From Herbaspirillum sp. RV1423 (GTDB taxonomy: Bacteria; Pseudomonadota; Gammaproteobacteria; Burkholderiales; Burkholderiaceae_D): 64,000 bases of DNA. The first letter of the stretch is position 1; the number at the start of each line of letters is the position of its first letter. The DNA lies in contig NZ_CBXX010000013.1 of the NCBI RefSeq assembly GCF_000577615.1, positions 1-64,000 of the forward strand. Reading direction: 5' to 3'. This document shows positions 8,824 to 17,368 of this stretch, piece by piece. A program made the translations under genes and the position numbers. The notes under the pieces were generated by a model, which worked only from the letters and a program-made list of their open reading frames with translations, was not told where the DNA came from and did no database searches.

Positions 8824-9624
8824 TTACCAGATTTTCCACCAGGGTTTGTCTTTTGCCTTGGGGCCGCCGGTGTAATAAGGGCTATTCGGATAGGTGGCCT
8901 GGATCACGCGTTCGGTGTCGTCGCGTAATTGCTGCTGGCCCATTGCTTCATAGGAGTTCTTCATGATGAACAGCGCTTCTTCGACGGCCGGGGCGTCAGG
9001 ATATTCCTTGACCGCAGCCTGGGCGCGATTGGCTGCCGAAACGTAGGCGCCGCGGCGGAAGTAATATCTGGCGACGTGGACGTCGTATTGCGCCATGGCA
9101 TTGACCAGGTATTTCATGCGTGCCAGCGCGTCCGGCGTGTAGGTGCTGTCAGGGAAACGTTCCGCCAGCAGCTTGAACGAATCGAATGCGTCGCGCACGG
9201 CCTTGGGGTCGCGTTCGGTGTTGTCCTGGTCGGTAAAGGTGTCGAAGATGCTGGTGCGGTCATTGAAATTGATCAGTCCGCGCAGGTAGTACATGTAGTC
9301 GACATTAGGATGGTTCGGGTGCAGCTTGATGAAACGGTCAACCGCCGCCAAGCCTTGTGGCTGATCGTTCAGGCGATAGTAAGCATAGGCGATGTCCATC
9401 TGTGCCTGCTGCGCGTATGTGCCGAAGGGATAGCGCGATTCCAGCTTTTCGAAGTACTTGATGGACTTCTCATAACCGCCGGCGGTCAGTTCGTCCTTGG
9501 CTTCCGAGTATAATTTGGCCGCAGACCAGCCAATCGTCTCGTCCTTTTGTTCTGGTAGCAAGCCGCAAGCCGACAACGACAGGATGAATGCGACGGTAAG
9601 CAACTTCAATAAGATTTTTTGCAT
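8824..9624 (-). CDS. bamD: Outer membrane protein assembly factor BamD (ComL lipoprotein)
   Basis: Essential lipoprotein of the BAM complex, which folds beta-barrel proteins into the outer membrane. The 266-residue protein has a lipoprotein signal ending LSLSAC, with the lipidated Cys at residue 20, followed by five TPR-like repeats (for example AKDELTAGGYEKSIKYFEKL and MDIAYAYYRLNDQPQGLAAV). The ATG at 9624 gives the canonical signal; a longer frame to 9693 would spoil it. Transcribed divergently from rluD, an arrangement common in Gram-negative bacteria. Confidence 0.95.
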   Translation of the reverse strand: MQKILLKLLTVAFILSLSACGLLPEQKDETIGWSAAKLYSEAKDELTAGGYEKSIKYFEKLESRYPFGTYAQQAQMDIAYAYYRLNDQPQGLAAVDRFIKLHPNHPNVDYMYYLRGLINFNDRTSIFDTFTDQDNTERDPKAVRDAFDSFKLLAERFPDSTYTPDALARMKYLVNAMAQYDVHVARYYFRRGAYVSAANRAQAAVKEYPDAPAVEEALFIMKNSYEAMGQQQLRDDTERVIQATYPNSPYYTGGPKAKDKPWWKIW

Positions 9625-9686
9625 GACGTGTGAGCAGTTTTTAGCGGGTGCAAAGAAACAAAATTTCAATTCTCTGATTATAGCTG

Positions 9687-10745
9687 ATGTCACGTACCAC
9701 TCCCCCTAAGGTTGTAAAAGCATTTGCAGCCGACCCTATCGAAGCAGACGAGGGAGAAGACGCGCTCGACGACATCGTCGGCGGGTTTGCAGAAGGAAAC
9801 GAACCGATCATCCTGAAACTGACCGACGATGCTTGCGGCATGCGTCTGGACAAGGTGTTGTCGACGCTGGTCCCGCAATATTCGCGCAGCCGCATCCAGC
9901 AATGGATAGAGGCCGGCCACGTGACGGTGGACGGAAAGCCGGCGCGCACCAAGATGACCGTGCTGGGAGATGAAGCGGTGCTGATTCTGCCCCAGGCGGC
10001 GCCGGAAGACAATGCCTTTCAGCCGGAAGCCATGGATCTGGCGATCGTATATGAAGACAAGGCAATACTGGTGGTCGACAAACCGGCCGGCCTGGTCGTC
10101 CATCCGGCCGCCGGCAACTGGTCGGGTACGTTGCTCAATGGTTTGCTTCATCATTGTCCGGCCTTGGCCGGTGTGCCGCGCGCGGGCATCGTCCATCGGC
10201 TGGACAAGGACACCAGTGGCCTCATGGTGGTGGCCAAGACGCTGGCGGCCCAAACCGATCTGGTGCGCCAGTTGCAGGCGCGCACTGTCAAACGCCAGTA
10301 TCTGGCGCTGGTCTGGGGCTTGCCGCAATTGTCCGGTACCATCGACGGCGCCATGGCGCGGCATCCGCGCGACCGCATCAAGATGGCGGTGTCGGAAAGC
10401 ATGGCAGCCAAGCCGGCGGTCACGCATTACCGGCGCCTGGCGGTCGGCGCACTGGACGGCCGCGCAGTCAGTCTCATGCGTTGCCAACTGGAAACAGGGC
10501 GTACGCACCAGATTCGGGTACACATGCAGTCGCTCGGTTTTGCGCTGGTCGGCGACGCCTTGTACGGCAAGTCGCACCTGATGCCGTTTTTTCCGCGCCA
10601 GGCATTGCAGGCCTGGAAACTTGGCCTGGTCCATCCGACGACGGGCAAGCAATGCGAATGGGAAGTCGGCTTGCCGCAGGATTTTGCCGAACTGCTGACG
10701 CGTGCGGGTATCGATGCGCAGGTCATCAAGACTTTGGACGAGTGA
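9687..10745 (+). CDS. rluD: Ribosomal large subunit pseudouridine synthase D
   Basis: Makes pseudouridines 1911, 1915 and 1917 in helix 69 of 23S rRNA. The 352-residue protein has an acidic N-terminal extension of about 45 residues, an S4 RNA-binding domain (MRLDKVLSTLVPQYSRSRIQQWIEAG), and the catalytic RluA-type domain with HRLDKDTSGLMVVAKT, in which the first Asp after RL is the nucleophile. TGRTHQIRVHM is also present. The stop overlaps a possible GTG start of pgeF, indicating co-translation. Confidence 0.94.
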   Translation: MSRTTPPKVVKAFAADPIEADEGEDALDDIVGGFAEGNEPIILKLTDDACGMRLDKVLSTLVPQYSRSRIQQWIEAGHVTVDGKPARTKMTVLGDEAVLILPQAAPEDNAFQPEAMDLAIVYEDKAILVVDKPAGLVVHPAAGNWSGTLLNGLLHHCPALAGVPRAGIVHRLDKDTSGLMVVAKTLAAQTDLVRQLQARTVKRQYLALVWGLPQLSGTIDGAMARHPRDRIKMAVSESMAAKPAVTHYRRLAVGALDGRAVSLMRCQLETGRTHQIRVHMQSLGFALVGDALYGKSHLMPFFPRQALQAWKLGLVHPTTGKQCEWEVGLPQDFAELLTRAGIDAQVIKTLDE

Positions 10746-10750
10746 AACGC

Positions 10751-11500
10751 ATGGAATTGCTGATTCCGGATTGGAAAGACATCCCGGGCAATGTCGGCGC
10801 GCTTGCCACTTTGCGCCAGGGCGGCTTTAGCCAGGGCCTCTACGGCGACGGGCAGGGCGGCGGCGGTCTCAACCTTGGTGTGCATGTGCAGGACGACCTC
10901 GATCATGTCCGTCACAACCGCAGTCTGTTGCGCAGCATTCTGCCATCCGAGCCGACTTGGTTGACTCAGGTGCATGGCGTCGATGTGGCCGATGCCGCCG
11001 AGGCGAAAGATGCGCCGGAGGCCGACGCCAGCATCGCCAGCAAACCGGGCGCGGTATGCGTCATGATGACGGCGGATTGTCTGCCGGTGCTGTTTTGCGA
11101 CACCGCGGGACGGGTGGTCGGCGCGGCGCACGCCGGCTGGCGCGGGCTGGCCGCCGGTGTGCTGGAAAACACGGTGGCAGCCATGCGCCGGCGTGGCGCA
11201 GATGAAATACAGGCCTGGTTGGGGCCGGCCATCGGACCGCAGCAATTTGAAGTCGGGCAGGACGTTCTGGATGCCTTCGTCGCGCACGATGTCGCCTGCA
11301 GCGCAGCGTTTGTTGCGATTGCCGGACGCGACGGCAAATACCTTGCCGATATTTACCAACTGGCGCGGCGCCGGTTGGCGCAGGTCGATGTACAACGTGT
11401 TGCCGGCGGCGGATTTTGCACCGTGAGCGACCGGCGGTTTTATTCCTATCGACGCGACAAGCTCACGGGCCGCATGGCTTCGATGATCTGGCTCAGGTAG
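10751..11500 (+). CDS. pgeF: Peptidoglycan editing factor / multicopper polyphenol oxidase (YfiH family)
   Basis: Cytoplasmic YfiH/PgeF family protein of 249 residues. The family shows purine nucleoside phosphorylase, adenosine deaminase and laccase activity and corrects misincorporated peptidoglycan precursors in E. coli. The metal-site motifs are visible: TADCLPVLFCD with its Cys and AAHAGWRGLAAG with its His, plus the GPAIGPQQFEVG loop. Either ATG 10751 or the GTG at 10742 (overlapping the rluD stop) can start it; ATG is used here. The 3' end overlaps the end of the convergent LysR gene by 8 bp. Confidence 0.9.
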   Translation: MELLIPDWKDIPGNVGALATLRQGGFSQGLYGDGQGGGGLNLGVHVQDDLDHVRHNRSLLRSILPSEPTWLTQVHGVDVADAAEAKDAPEADASIASKPGAVCVMMTADCLPVLFCDTAGRVVGAAHAGWRGLAAGVLENTVAAMRRRGADEIQAWLGPAIGPQQFEVGQDVLDAFVAHDVACSAAFVAIAGRDGKYLADIYQLARRRLAQVDVQRVAGGGFCTVSDRRFYSYRRDKLTGRMASMIWLR

Positions 11501-12392
11501 CCGGCGTCATTCTCAATTGTTCCAGCAGTTGCCGGGTATGTCCCGGCAATTCATCCTGGTTCCTCACACAAATCAGCAACCGGCGGGTCGCCCATGCATC
11601 GCTGAGCGGTATGCATCGGATCGCCGTGGTTTTCTGGCAGCGCAAAGCTGCCGTTTCCGGAATGATGGCGATACCGACGTCGCGCTCCACCATGCGGCAG
11701 ATGCCGTCGAAGCTACGCAATCTGACGCGGTATTGCAGGCGTCTTCCGGCGCGCAAAGCATGACCGGCGAGATGTTCCTGCAGGGCGCTGCCGTTGCTCA
11801 GGCCGACAAAATTCTTGTCCACGATTTCTGCAAACGGCAGCGTTTTTCTGCGCGCCAGCGCGTGCTTGTGCGGCACCACTGCGACCAGGCGATCCTGACG
11901 GAAAGGCAGGGTTTGCAGCGGTCCGGTCTCCACCGAGTCGGCAACGATGCCGATGTCGGCAATGCCGTCGACGATCGCTTGCACGATTTCGTGGCTGAGA
12001 CGTTCTTCGAGATCGATATCGATGTAAGGATTTTGCGCCAGAAAAGCACCTAGCGCATCGGGCAGGAATTCGCTGATGGCGGCCGTGTTGCCGAGCAGGC
12101 GGATATGTCCTTTGAGGCCGTGCGCGTATTCGCTCAGTTCATCGCGCATCTTGTCCATTTGCTGCTGCACCGTGCGCGCATGGTGCAGCAGTGCGCGGCC
12201 GGCGTCGGTCAACTGGACGCCGCGCCGTTCGCGTATCAGCAAGGCGACGCCGAGCGCGTCTTCCATGCTGCGGATGCGGGCGCTGGCAGATGCCAGCGCA
12301 AGATGCGACCGATCGGCGCCGGCGGTGATGCTACCGGTTTCCGCCACATGTAAAAACAGTCGTAGATCGCTCAGGTCCAGGCGTGTGCTCAT
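11493..12392 (-). CDS. LysR-family transcriptional regulator
   Basis: Typical LysR regulator of 299 residues: N-terminal winged helix-turn-helix (LRLFLHVAETGSITAGADRSHLALASASARIRSMEDALG, about residues 10-48) and a periplasmic-binding-like effector domain beginning near residue 90. It is divergent from the TauE-like transporter gene, 132 bp away, so control of that transporter is the natural guess. The effector is unknown. Confidence 0.9.
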   Translation of the reverse strand: MSTRLDLSDLRLFLHVAETGSITAGADRSHLALASASARIRSMEDALGVALLIRERRGVQLTDAGRALLHHARTVQQQMDKMRDELSEYAHGLKGHIRLLGNTAAISEFLPDALGAFLAQNPYIDIDLEERLSHEIVQAIVDGIADIGIVADSVETGPLQTLPFRQDRLVAVVPHKHALARRKTLPFAEIVDKNFVGLSNGSALQEHLAGHALRAGRRLQYRVRLRSFDGICRMVERDVGIAIIPETAALRCQKTTAIRCIPLSDAWATRRLLICVRNQDELPGHTRQLLEQLRMTPAT

Positions 12393-12524
12393 CGTTCAGT
12401 GGGGACGGTTGATGTTTTAGCCTTCGTTGCAGCCGAAGGCTGGCTTAGTGTATTCCAGATTTCCTCCGGCGACGAGAGCAGGCAGACTTGGCTATGCATG
12501 AACTATCAATGACGAGGAGCCAAC

Positions 12525-13292
12525 GTGCAGACAAATTTATCTTTCGATACCGCACATGTCCTGTTGCTATCAGCCGTGACCGGCATTTTTTTGCTGGCGG
12601 GGTTCGTCAAAGGCGTAGTTGGACTAGGATTGCCGACGGTGGCGGTGGGGTTGCTGGGATTGTTCATGCCGCCGCAGCAGGCTGCCGCATTGTTGATCGT
12701 CCCGTCGCTGGCGACCAACCTCTGGCAACTGCTGGCTGGTGGACGTTTTGTATGGCTGTTGCGCCGGCTCTGGCTGATGCTGGCGGGAATTGTCGCCGGT
12801 ACTTTGCTGGGAGCCAATTTCATGGCCGCGGACTCCGTTGGACATGCGACCATTGCGCTGGGTATGGCGCTGATCGCTTACGCGTTGCTTGGGCTGGCGG
12901 CGGCCAGATTTTCCGTCTCGGCAGGAAAAGAAAAGTACCTGTCGCCGGTCATCGGACTTACGACCGGATTGATCACGGCGGCGACAGCGGTGTTCGTGAT
13001 TCCCGCAGTGCCGTATTTGCAGGCGCTGAATCTGGAGAAGGACGAATTGATTCAGGCGCTGGGGCTTTCCTTTACGGTTTCCACGATTGCCATGGCCGCA
13101 GGACTGGCGCAAGGCGGCGCTTTGCACATGGAAGGCGCGGCAATCTCGTTGATTGCGCTGTTGCCGGCGCTGGGCGGAATGTTTGTCGGCCAATGGCTGC
13201 GCGCGAAGATTTCAGCGGTCCTGTTTCGCCGTTGCTTCTTCGTCGGGCTGCTGTTGCTGGGTCTGCATCTGAGTTCGCATCTCTGGCGATGA
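12525..13292 (+). CDS. TauE/SafE-family (DUF81) membrane transporter
   Basis: Integral membrane protein of 255 residues with about eight hydrophobic segments and the DUF81 signature near the N-terminus (FVKGVVGLGLPTVAVGLLGLF), repeated in a second half as in this inverted-repeat family. Members export sulfite, sulfoacetate or other organic anions. The start is GTG at 12525, fixed by GAGGAG 6 nt upstream. It faces a LysR gene and is followed by an ATGA-overlapping small frame. Substrate cannot be read from the sequence. Confidence 0.87.
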   Translation: MQTNLSFDTAHVLLLSAVTGIFLLAGFVKGVVGLGLPTVAVGLLGLFMPPQQAAALLIVPSLATNLWQLLAGGRFVWLLRRLWLMLAGIVAGTLLGANFMAADSVGHATIALGMALIAYALLGLAAARFSVSAGKEKYLSPVIGLTTGLITAATAVFVIPAVPYLQALNLEKDELIQALGLSFTVSTIAMAAGLAQGGALHMEGAAISLIALLPALGGMFVGQWLRAKISAVLFRRCFFVGLLLLGLHLSSHLWR

Positions 13293-13507
13293 AGGGCCTG
13301 CAGTTCGACATCGAAGAGCGTTCCGATGGCGTGCGCATTTATGCGAGGCTGGAGCGAGAAGTGGTGGGGGCGCTCGAGGCTGGAAGTGTGGCGCGAGGTG
13401 GGGTAGGAAGGATGCCGGTAACGATTGTCTATGTACTGCCGCGCTGGCGCGGCAGGGGTATTGCTACCGCCTTGAGGGAATACCTGCACGCTATGAATCA
13501 GGCGTGA
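13289..13507 (+). CDS. Short GNAT-like protein, translationally coupled to the transporter
   Basis: Frame of 72 residues beginning in an ATGA overlap with the transporter stop. The C-terminal part, YVLPRWRGRGIATALREYLH, has the Arg-x-x-Gly-x-Gly/Ala acetyl-CoA-binding pattern of GNAT acetyltransferases, preceded by a strand-like VTIVYV. Full GNAT domains have about 140 residues, so this is either a minimal member, a remnant, or an accidental match. No full-length frame continues it. Confidence 0.45.
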   Translation: MKGLQFDIEERSDGVRIYARLEREVVGALEAGSVARGGVGRMPVTIVYVLPRWRGRGIATALREYLHAMNQA

Positions 13508-13640
13508 ACGCCAGACTCGTTCCATGAACGACATTAGAAATGCTGTCCCCACTTCTCGAATTTCTTCTATTGGCGATTTGATGCGGTTGTGTAATTCTCG
13601 CGCCTCGTATCGACGTTGAAGCGCGCATCAAATCCGCGGA

Positions 13641-13886
13641 TCAGGATTCGCTTTTGCGATCCGGCGCCGACTCGCCTGTCGGGTTTTGTTCCGCATTGCG
13701 CGCCGCTTCCAATTTTTCCTTGATTTGACGATTCCGCTTGCGTTGCGGTGTGCCCATCAGGTATAAAACAATTGTCAAGGGAAATACGCCGTACAGAAAA
13801 AAAGTCATGATTCCCGCAATGGCGGACTGTTCGGTAATCGACATCATGAAGACGACATATAACCATGCGATTGCGACGATATACAT
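13641..13886 (-). CDS. Small inner-membrane protein of unknown function
   Basis: Protein of 81 residues with two membrane-spanning segments (IVAIAWLYVVFMMSI and IAGIMTFFLYGVFPLTIVLYLMG), then a charged tail of about 30 residues rich in Lys, Arg and Glu. The ATG at 13886 opens directly into the first helix. It is divergent from phaC, 64 bp apart. I do not recognise a named family. Confidence 0.7.
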   Translation of the reverse strand: MYIVAIAWLYVVFMMSITEQSAIAGIMTFFLYGVFPLTIVLYLMGTPQRKRNRQIKEKLEAARNAEQNPTGESAPDRKSES

Positions 13887-13950
13887 TGTAGTTTCTGGCT
13901 TCGGACTGAGCGACAAACCGTAACAATACGCGAAAATTGTAGAAGCGAGC

Positions 13951-15678
13951 ATGAATACGAAGACCCCGCAAAATCTTCCTCCCGTTGTTTCGGCATGGCT
14001 AAACCAGTTATCTGATTCGAAAGCATGGCAGTCGTGGCCGATGCCTGGCGGTCAGCTCGATGTTCAATCCATTCAAAAGCAACTGGGCGATCTCGGCGCC
14101 ACGCTGGATCCTGCTGATCTGGTCCGCTTGCAGCAAGACTACGCAGACCAGTTTGCCGGCTTGTGGCAGACCGTCGCCAGTTCCCAGATTCCCGTCATCA
14201 CCGACCGGCGCATGTCGGCGCCGGCATGGCACGCCAATCCTTTCTTCGCATTTCAGGCTGCCGCTTATCAGCTCAATGCGCGGTTTTTGACCGCCTTGGT
14301 CGACGCCGTGCAATCTTCCGAGAAGGTCAAACAGAAGTTGCGTTTTGCGGTGCAGCAAACGATCGATGCATTGTCGCCCGCCAATTTTCTGGCGACCAAT
14401 CCGGAAGCGCAGCAAAAGATCATCGATACGCGCGGTGAAAGCCTGACGCGCGGCATCGCACAATTGTTCGCCGACCTGCAAAAAGGCCGCGTGTCGCAAA
14501 CCGACGAAGCCGCATTTGAAGTCGGCAAGGACGTTGCCACAACCGCAGGTTCGGTGGTGTTTGAAAACGATTTGTTCCAACTGATCCAGTACGCGCCGCT
14601 GACCAAAACGGTGCATGCGCGTCCGTTGTTGATTGTGCCTCCCTGCATCAACAAATTCTATATTCTTGATCTGCAGCCGCAGAACTCTTTGGTGCGCTAT
14701 GCGGTTGAGCAGGGCAATACGGTTTTCCTGATTTCCTGGCGCAACGCCGATGTTTCGCTGGAGACGACCACCTGGGATCGATATGTCGACGACGCTGCAG
14801 TGCGCGCGATCCATGTGGTCCAGGAAATTTCGGGGCAGGACCAGATCAATGCGCTTGGTTTTTGCGTCGGCGGTACCATCCTGTCGTGCGCCCTGGCGGT
14901 GCTCGCGGCGCGCGGCGAAGAGCCGGTGGCGAGCCTGACCTTGCTGACGGCTTTCCTAGATTTTCTCGATACCGGGGCCATCGACGTGTATATCGACGAC
15001 GTCCAGATCGGCATGCGCGAGCAAATGATAGGTAAAAGCGGCCTGATGGCAGGGCGCGATTTCGCCAGTGCATTCTCGAGCCTGCGGCCAAATGACCTGC
15101 TGTGGAATTACGTTGAGTCGAACTACCTGAAAGGCGAAGCGCCGCAGGCATTCGATTTGCTTTACTGGAATGCCGACAGCACTAATTTGCCAGGTCCGAT
15201 GTTCTGCTATTACCTGCGTCACATGTATCTGGAGAATGCGCTGAAGGAGCCGGGCCGGCTGACGATGGCCGGCGAGAAGATCGATCTCTACAAGCTCAAT
15301 GTGCCGTCGTTCATTTACGCTTCGCGTGAGGATCACATCGTGCCGTGGATGTCGGCCTATGCGTCGACCGCCATTCTTAATGCGAAGAAGCCAGCCAACA
15401 ATCGTTTTGTCCTGGGTGCGTCTGGGCATATCGCCGGCGTGATCAATCCGCCGTCGAAGAACAAGCGCAGTTACTGGACCAACGACAAGATCGGCTCTGA
15501 CCCCGAGGCCTGGTTTGCGGGTGCCAAAGAACATCCAGGCAGTTGGTGGACGGAATGGTCCGCCTTCCTTGCGAAGCACGCAGGCAAGCAAATTGCAGCG
15601 CCGAAGAAAGCCGGCAATGCAAAGTACAAGGTAATTGAACCGGCACCGGGGAGGTACGTCAAAGTCAGAGCTGAATAA
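13951..15678 (+). CDS. phaC: Class I poly(3-hydroxyalkanoate) synthase
   Basis: Polymerises (R)-3-hydroxyacyl-CoA (chiefly 3-hydroxybutyryl-CoA) into PHB on granule surfaces. The 575-residue protein has the PhaC N-terminal domain and an alpha/beta-hydrolase core with the lipase-like box GFCVGG; the catalytic Cys is residue 305. The catalytic Asp is in REDHIVPW and the general-base His in GASGHIAGVINPP. The ATG at 13951 has only a weak purine tract (GAAGCGAGC) upstream. Gene order phaC-phaB-phaR without phaA matches Herbaspirillum-type loci; a beta-ketothiolase must be encoded elsewhere. Confidence 0.95.
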   Translation: MNTKTPQNLPPVVSAWLNQLSDSKAWQSWPMPGGQLDVQSIQKQLGDLGATLDPADLVRLQQDYADQFAGLWQTVASSQIPVITDRRMSAPAWHANPFFAFQAAAYQLNARFLTALVDAVQSSEKVKQKLRFAVQQTIDALSPANFLATNPEAQQKIIDTRGESLTRGIAQLFADLQKGRVSQTDEAAFEVGKDVATTAGSVVFENDLFQLIQYAPLTKTVHARPLLIVPPCINKFYILDLQPQNSLVRYAVEQGNTVFLISWRNADVSLETTTWDRYVDDAAVRAIHVVQEISGQDQINALGFCVGGTILSCALAVLAARGEEPVASLTLLTAFLDFLDTGAIDVYIDDVQIGMREQMIGKSGLMAGRDFASAFSSLRPNDLLWNYVESNYLKGEAPQAFDLLYWNADSTNLPGPMFCYYLRHMYLENALKEPGRLTMAGEKIDLYKLNVPSFIYASREDHIVPWMSAYASTAILNAKKPANNRFVLGASGHIAGVINPPSKNKRSYWTNDKIGSDPEAWFAGAKEHPGSWWTEWSAFLAKHAGKQIAAPKKAGNAKYKVIEPAPGRYVKVRAE

Positions 15679-15724
15679 GACCTAGAAAGATCAACAAGAA
15701 GAGGATGCGTTTTCATAAAGATGT

Positions 15725-15736
15725 CTGCATGCGCAG
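15725..15736 (+). promoter_or_regulatory. CTGC-N4-GCAG box, candidate PhaR site upstream of phaB
   Basis: CTGCATGCGCAG lies 69 nt upstream of the phaB start, in the phaC-phaB gap. PhaR regulators are reported to bind TGC-rich CTGC-N-GCAG type sequences, and phaR is encoded just downstream. Twelve bases is a short match, so this is a suggestion only. Confidence 0.35.
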
Positions 15737-15804
15737 CAATATGGGATAGCAGGCATCGTCATCCTCGGCAATCATCCACCCGATATACATTAGGAGGCAG
15801 CACC

Positions 15805-16545
15805 ATGGTAAAACGTATCGCATATGTGACCGGCGGCATGGGAGGTATCGGTACCCCGATTTGTGCGCGTCTTTGCAAAGATGGTTACACAGTGGTTGCC
15901 GGTTGCGGCCCGAACTCCGCGCGCAAGGACAAGTGGCTGGCTTCCATGCGCGAGCAAGGTTTCGATATCCACGCGTCCGAAGGCAATGTCGCCGACTGGG
16001 ACTCGACCAAGGCGGCTTTTGACAAGGTCAAGGCTGAAATCGGCGAAGTCGATGTCCTGATCAACAATGCCGGGATTACCCGCGACGGCCAGTTCCGCAA
16101 GATGACCAAGTCCGACTGGGATGCCGTTATCGATACCAACCTGAATTCGTTGTTCAACGTGACCAAACAGGTCATTGACGGTATGGTGGATCGCGGTTGG
16201 GGACGCATCGTCAATATTTCTTCCGTGAACGGCCAGAAAGGCCAGTTCGGACAGACCAATTATTCGACCGCCAAGGCCGGTATCCATGGCTTTACCATGG
16301 CGCTGGCGCAGGAAGTGGCGACCAAGGGCGTGACGGTCAATACCGTATCGCCGGGTTATGTCGGCACCGACATGGTGCGGGCGATCCGGCCTGAAGTCCT
16401 GGAAAAGATCGTCGCCGGCATCCCCGTCAAGCGTCTGGCGGAGCCGGAAGAAATCGCATCGATCATTGCCTGGATTGCGTCGAATGAAGGTGGTTATGCC
16501 ACCGGTTCCGATTTTTCGCTGAACGGCGGTTTGCACATGGGTTAG
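15805..16545 (+). CDS. phaB: Acetoacetyl-CoA reductase (NADPH)
   Basis: Short-chain dehydrogenase of 246 residues that reduces acetoacetyl-CoA to (R)-3-hydroxybutyryl-CoA for PHB synthesis. TGGMGGIG is the cofactor glycine motif, NNAG follows, and YSTAKAG holds the catalytic Tyr and Lys. The specific start MVKRIAYVTGG and end GGLHMG agree with the PhaB group. Start at 15805 is set by AGGAGG upstream; an in-frame start at 15721 is rejected. A strong terminator follows. Confidence 0.95.
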   Translation: MVKRIAYVTGGMGGIGTPICARLCKDGYTVVAGCGPNSARKDKWLASMREQGFDIHASEGNVADWDSTKAAFDKVKAEIGEVDVLINNAGITRDGQFRKMTKSDWDAVIDTNLNSLFNVTKQVIDGMVDRGWGRIVNISSVNGQKGQFGQTNYSTAKAGIHGFTMALAQEVATKGVTVNTVSPGYVGTDMVRAIRPEVLEKIVAGIPVKRLAEPEEIASIIAWIASNEGGYATGSDFSLNGGLHMG

Positions 16546-16551
16546 GCTGGC

Positions 16552-16587
16552 GGCCGGCGGTCCTGATGGTTCGCCGGCCGTTTTTTT
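16552..16587 (+). terminator. Rho-independent terminator after phaB
   Basis: Stem GGCCGGCG / CGCCGGCC (16552-16559 and 16572-16579) followed by seven T. It separates phaB from phaR. Confidence 0.88.
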
Positions 16588-16589
16588 AA

Positions 16590-16634
16590 GGGAAACCGCG
16601 TACTTGTATGATTGCCCGGTTTCCCGCCTATAAT
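16590..16634 (+). promoter_or_regulatory. phaR promoter region with a perfect inverted repeat
   Basis: GGGAAACCG (16590-16598) and CGGTTTCCC (16617-16625) form a perfect 9-bp inverted repeat. A consensus -10 TATAAT sits at 16629-16634, with TTGTAT at 16604-16609 as a -35 candidate (19-bp spacing). A protein bound to the repeat would occlude the promoter, compatible with autoregulation of phaR. Confidence 0.45.
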
Positions 16635-16708
16635 GCGTTACGCCAGCGGCCCGACTTCAACTCAAAATATGGGGCCGCTTAATAGCTGAAAACAGACTGG
16701 AATTTCAG

Positions 16709-17266
16709 ATGACAAGTGCAAAAAACTCTGCAGAGCGTTTAATTAAAAAATATCCCAATCGCCGCCTGTACGATACTCAGACAAGTTCTTACATTACGTT
16801 GACCGATGTGAAGCAACTGGTTCTCGATAATGAGGAATTCGCCGTGGTCGATGCCAAGAACGGCGACGACCTGACGCGCAGCATTTTGCTGCAGATCATC
16901 TTGGAGGAAGAGTCTCACGGCGCGCCGATGTTTTCCAGCGGCGCGTTGTCGCAGATCATCCGCTACTATGGCCACGCGATGCAGGGCATGATGGGGTCGT
17001 ACCTGGAAAAGAATATCCAGGCCTTTATCGACATCCAGAACAAACTCGCGGAAAACTCCAAGGGTTTTTACGAAGGCAAACCTTTCAGCCCGGAAATGTG
17101 GGCCCAGTTCATGAATGTACAGGGGCCGATGATGCAGGGCATGATGAGCAACTACATCGAGCAGAGCAAGAGCCTGTTCATCCAGATGCAGGAGCAAATG
17201 CAGAGCCAGACCAAGAACATGTTCGGCACGTTTCCTTTCGGTCCGACCGATCCCGGTAAAAAGTAG
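16709..17266 (+). CDS. phaR: Polyhydroxyalkanoate synthesis repressor PhaR
   Basis: Regulator that senses PHB polymer and represses phasin and PHA genes when granules are absent. The 185-residue protein has the PHB/PHA accumulation regulator DNA-binding domain (IKKYPNRRLYDTQTSSYITL, about residues 12-31) followed by the accumulation-regulator repeats (ILLQIILEEESHG, GSYLEKNIQAFI) and a Met/Gln-rich amphipathic tail. It has its own promoter and lies downstream of the phaB terminator. Confidence 0.95.
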   Translation: MTSAKNSAERLIKKYPNRRLYDTQTSSYITLTDVKQLVLDNEEFAVVDAKNGDDLTRSILLQIILEEESHGAPMFSSGALSQIIRYYGHAMQGMMGSYLEKNIQAFIDIQNKLAENSKGFYEGKPFSPEMWAQFMNVQGPMMQGMMSNYIEQSKSLFIQMQEQMQSQTKNMFGTFPFGPTDPGKK

Positions 17267-17368
17267 TCATTCTGTCAAGGCGGGCCTGCCGTTTTGCGGC
17301 CAGCCCGTCTGTCAAAGGGTACAATAGCGGCTTCGTTCCGAACCCCGCTTTTTTACTCCGTTTATCTC

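Noticed and set aside
12488-13288. Upstream part of a long plus-strand frame that overlaps the TauE-type gene
   Set aside because: Out of frame with the transporter and without protein-like character; only its last 72 codons, after the ATGA overlap, were kept as a possible gene.
17282-17312. Hairpin between phaR and rimO
   Set aside because: GC-rich pairing is imperfect and no T run follows, so I did not call a terminator.
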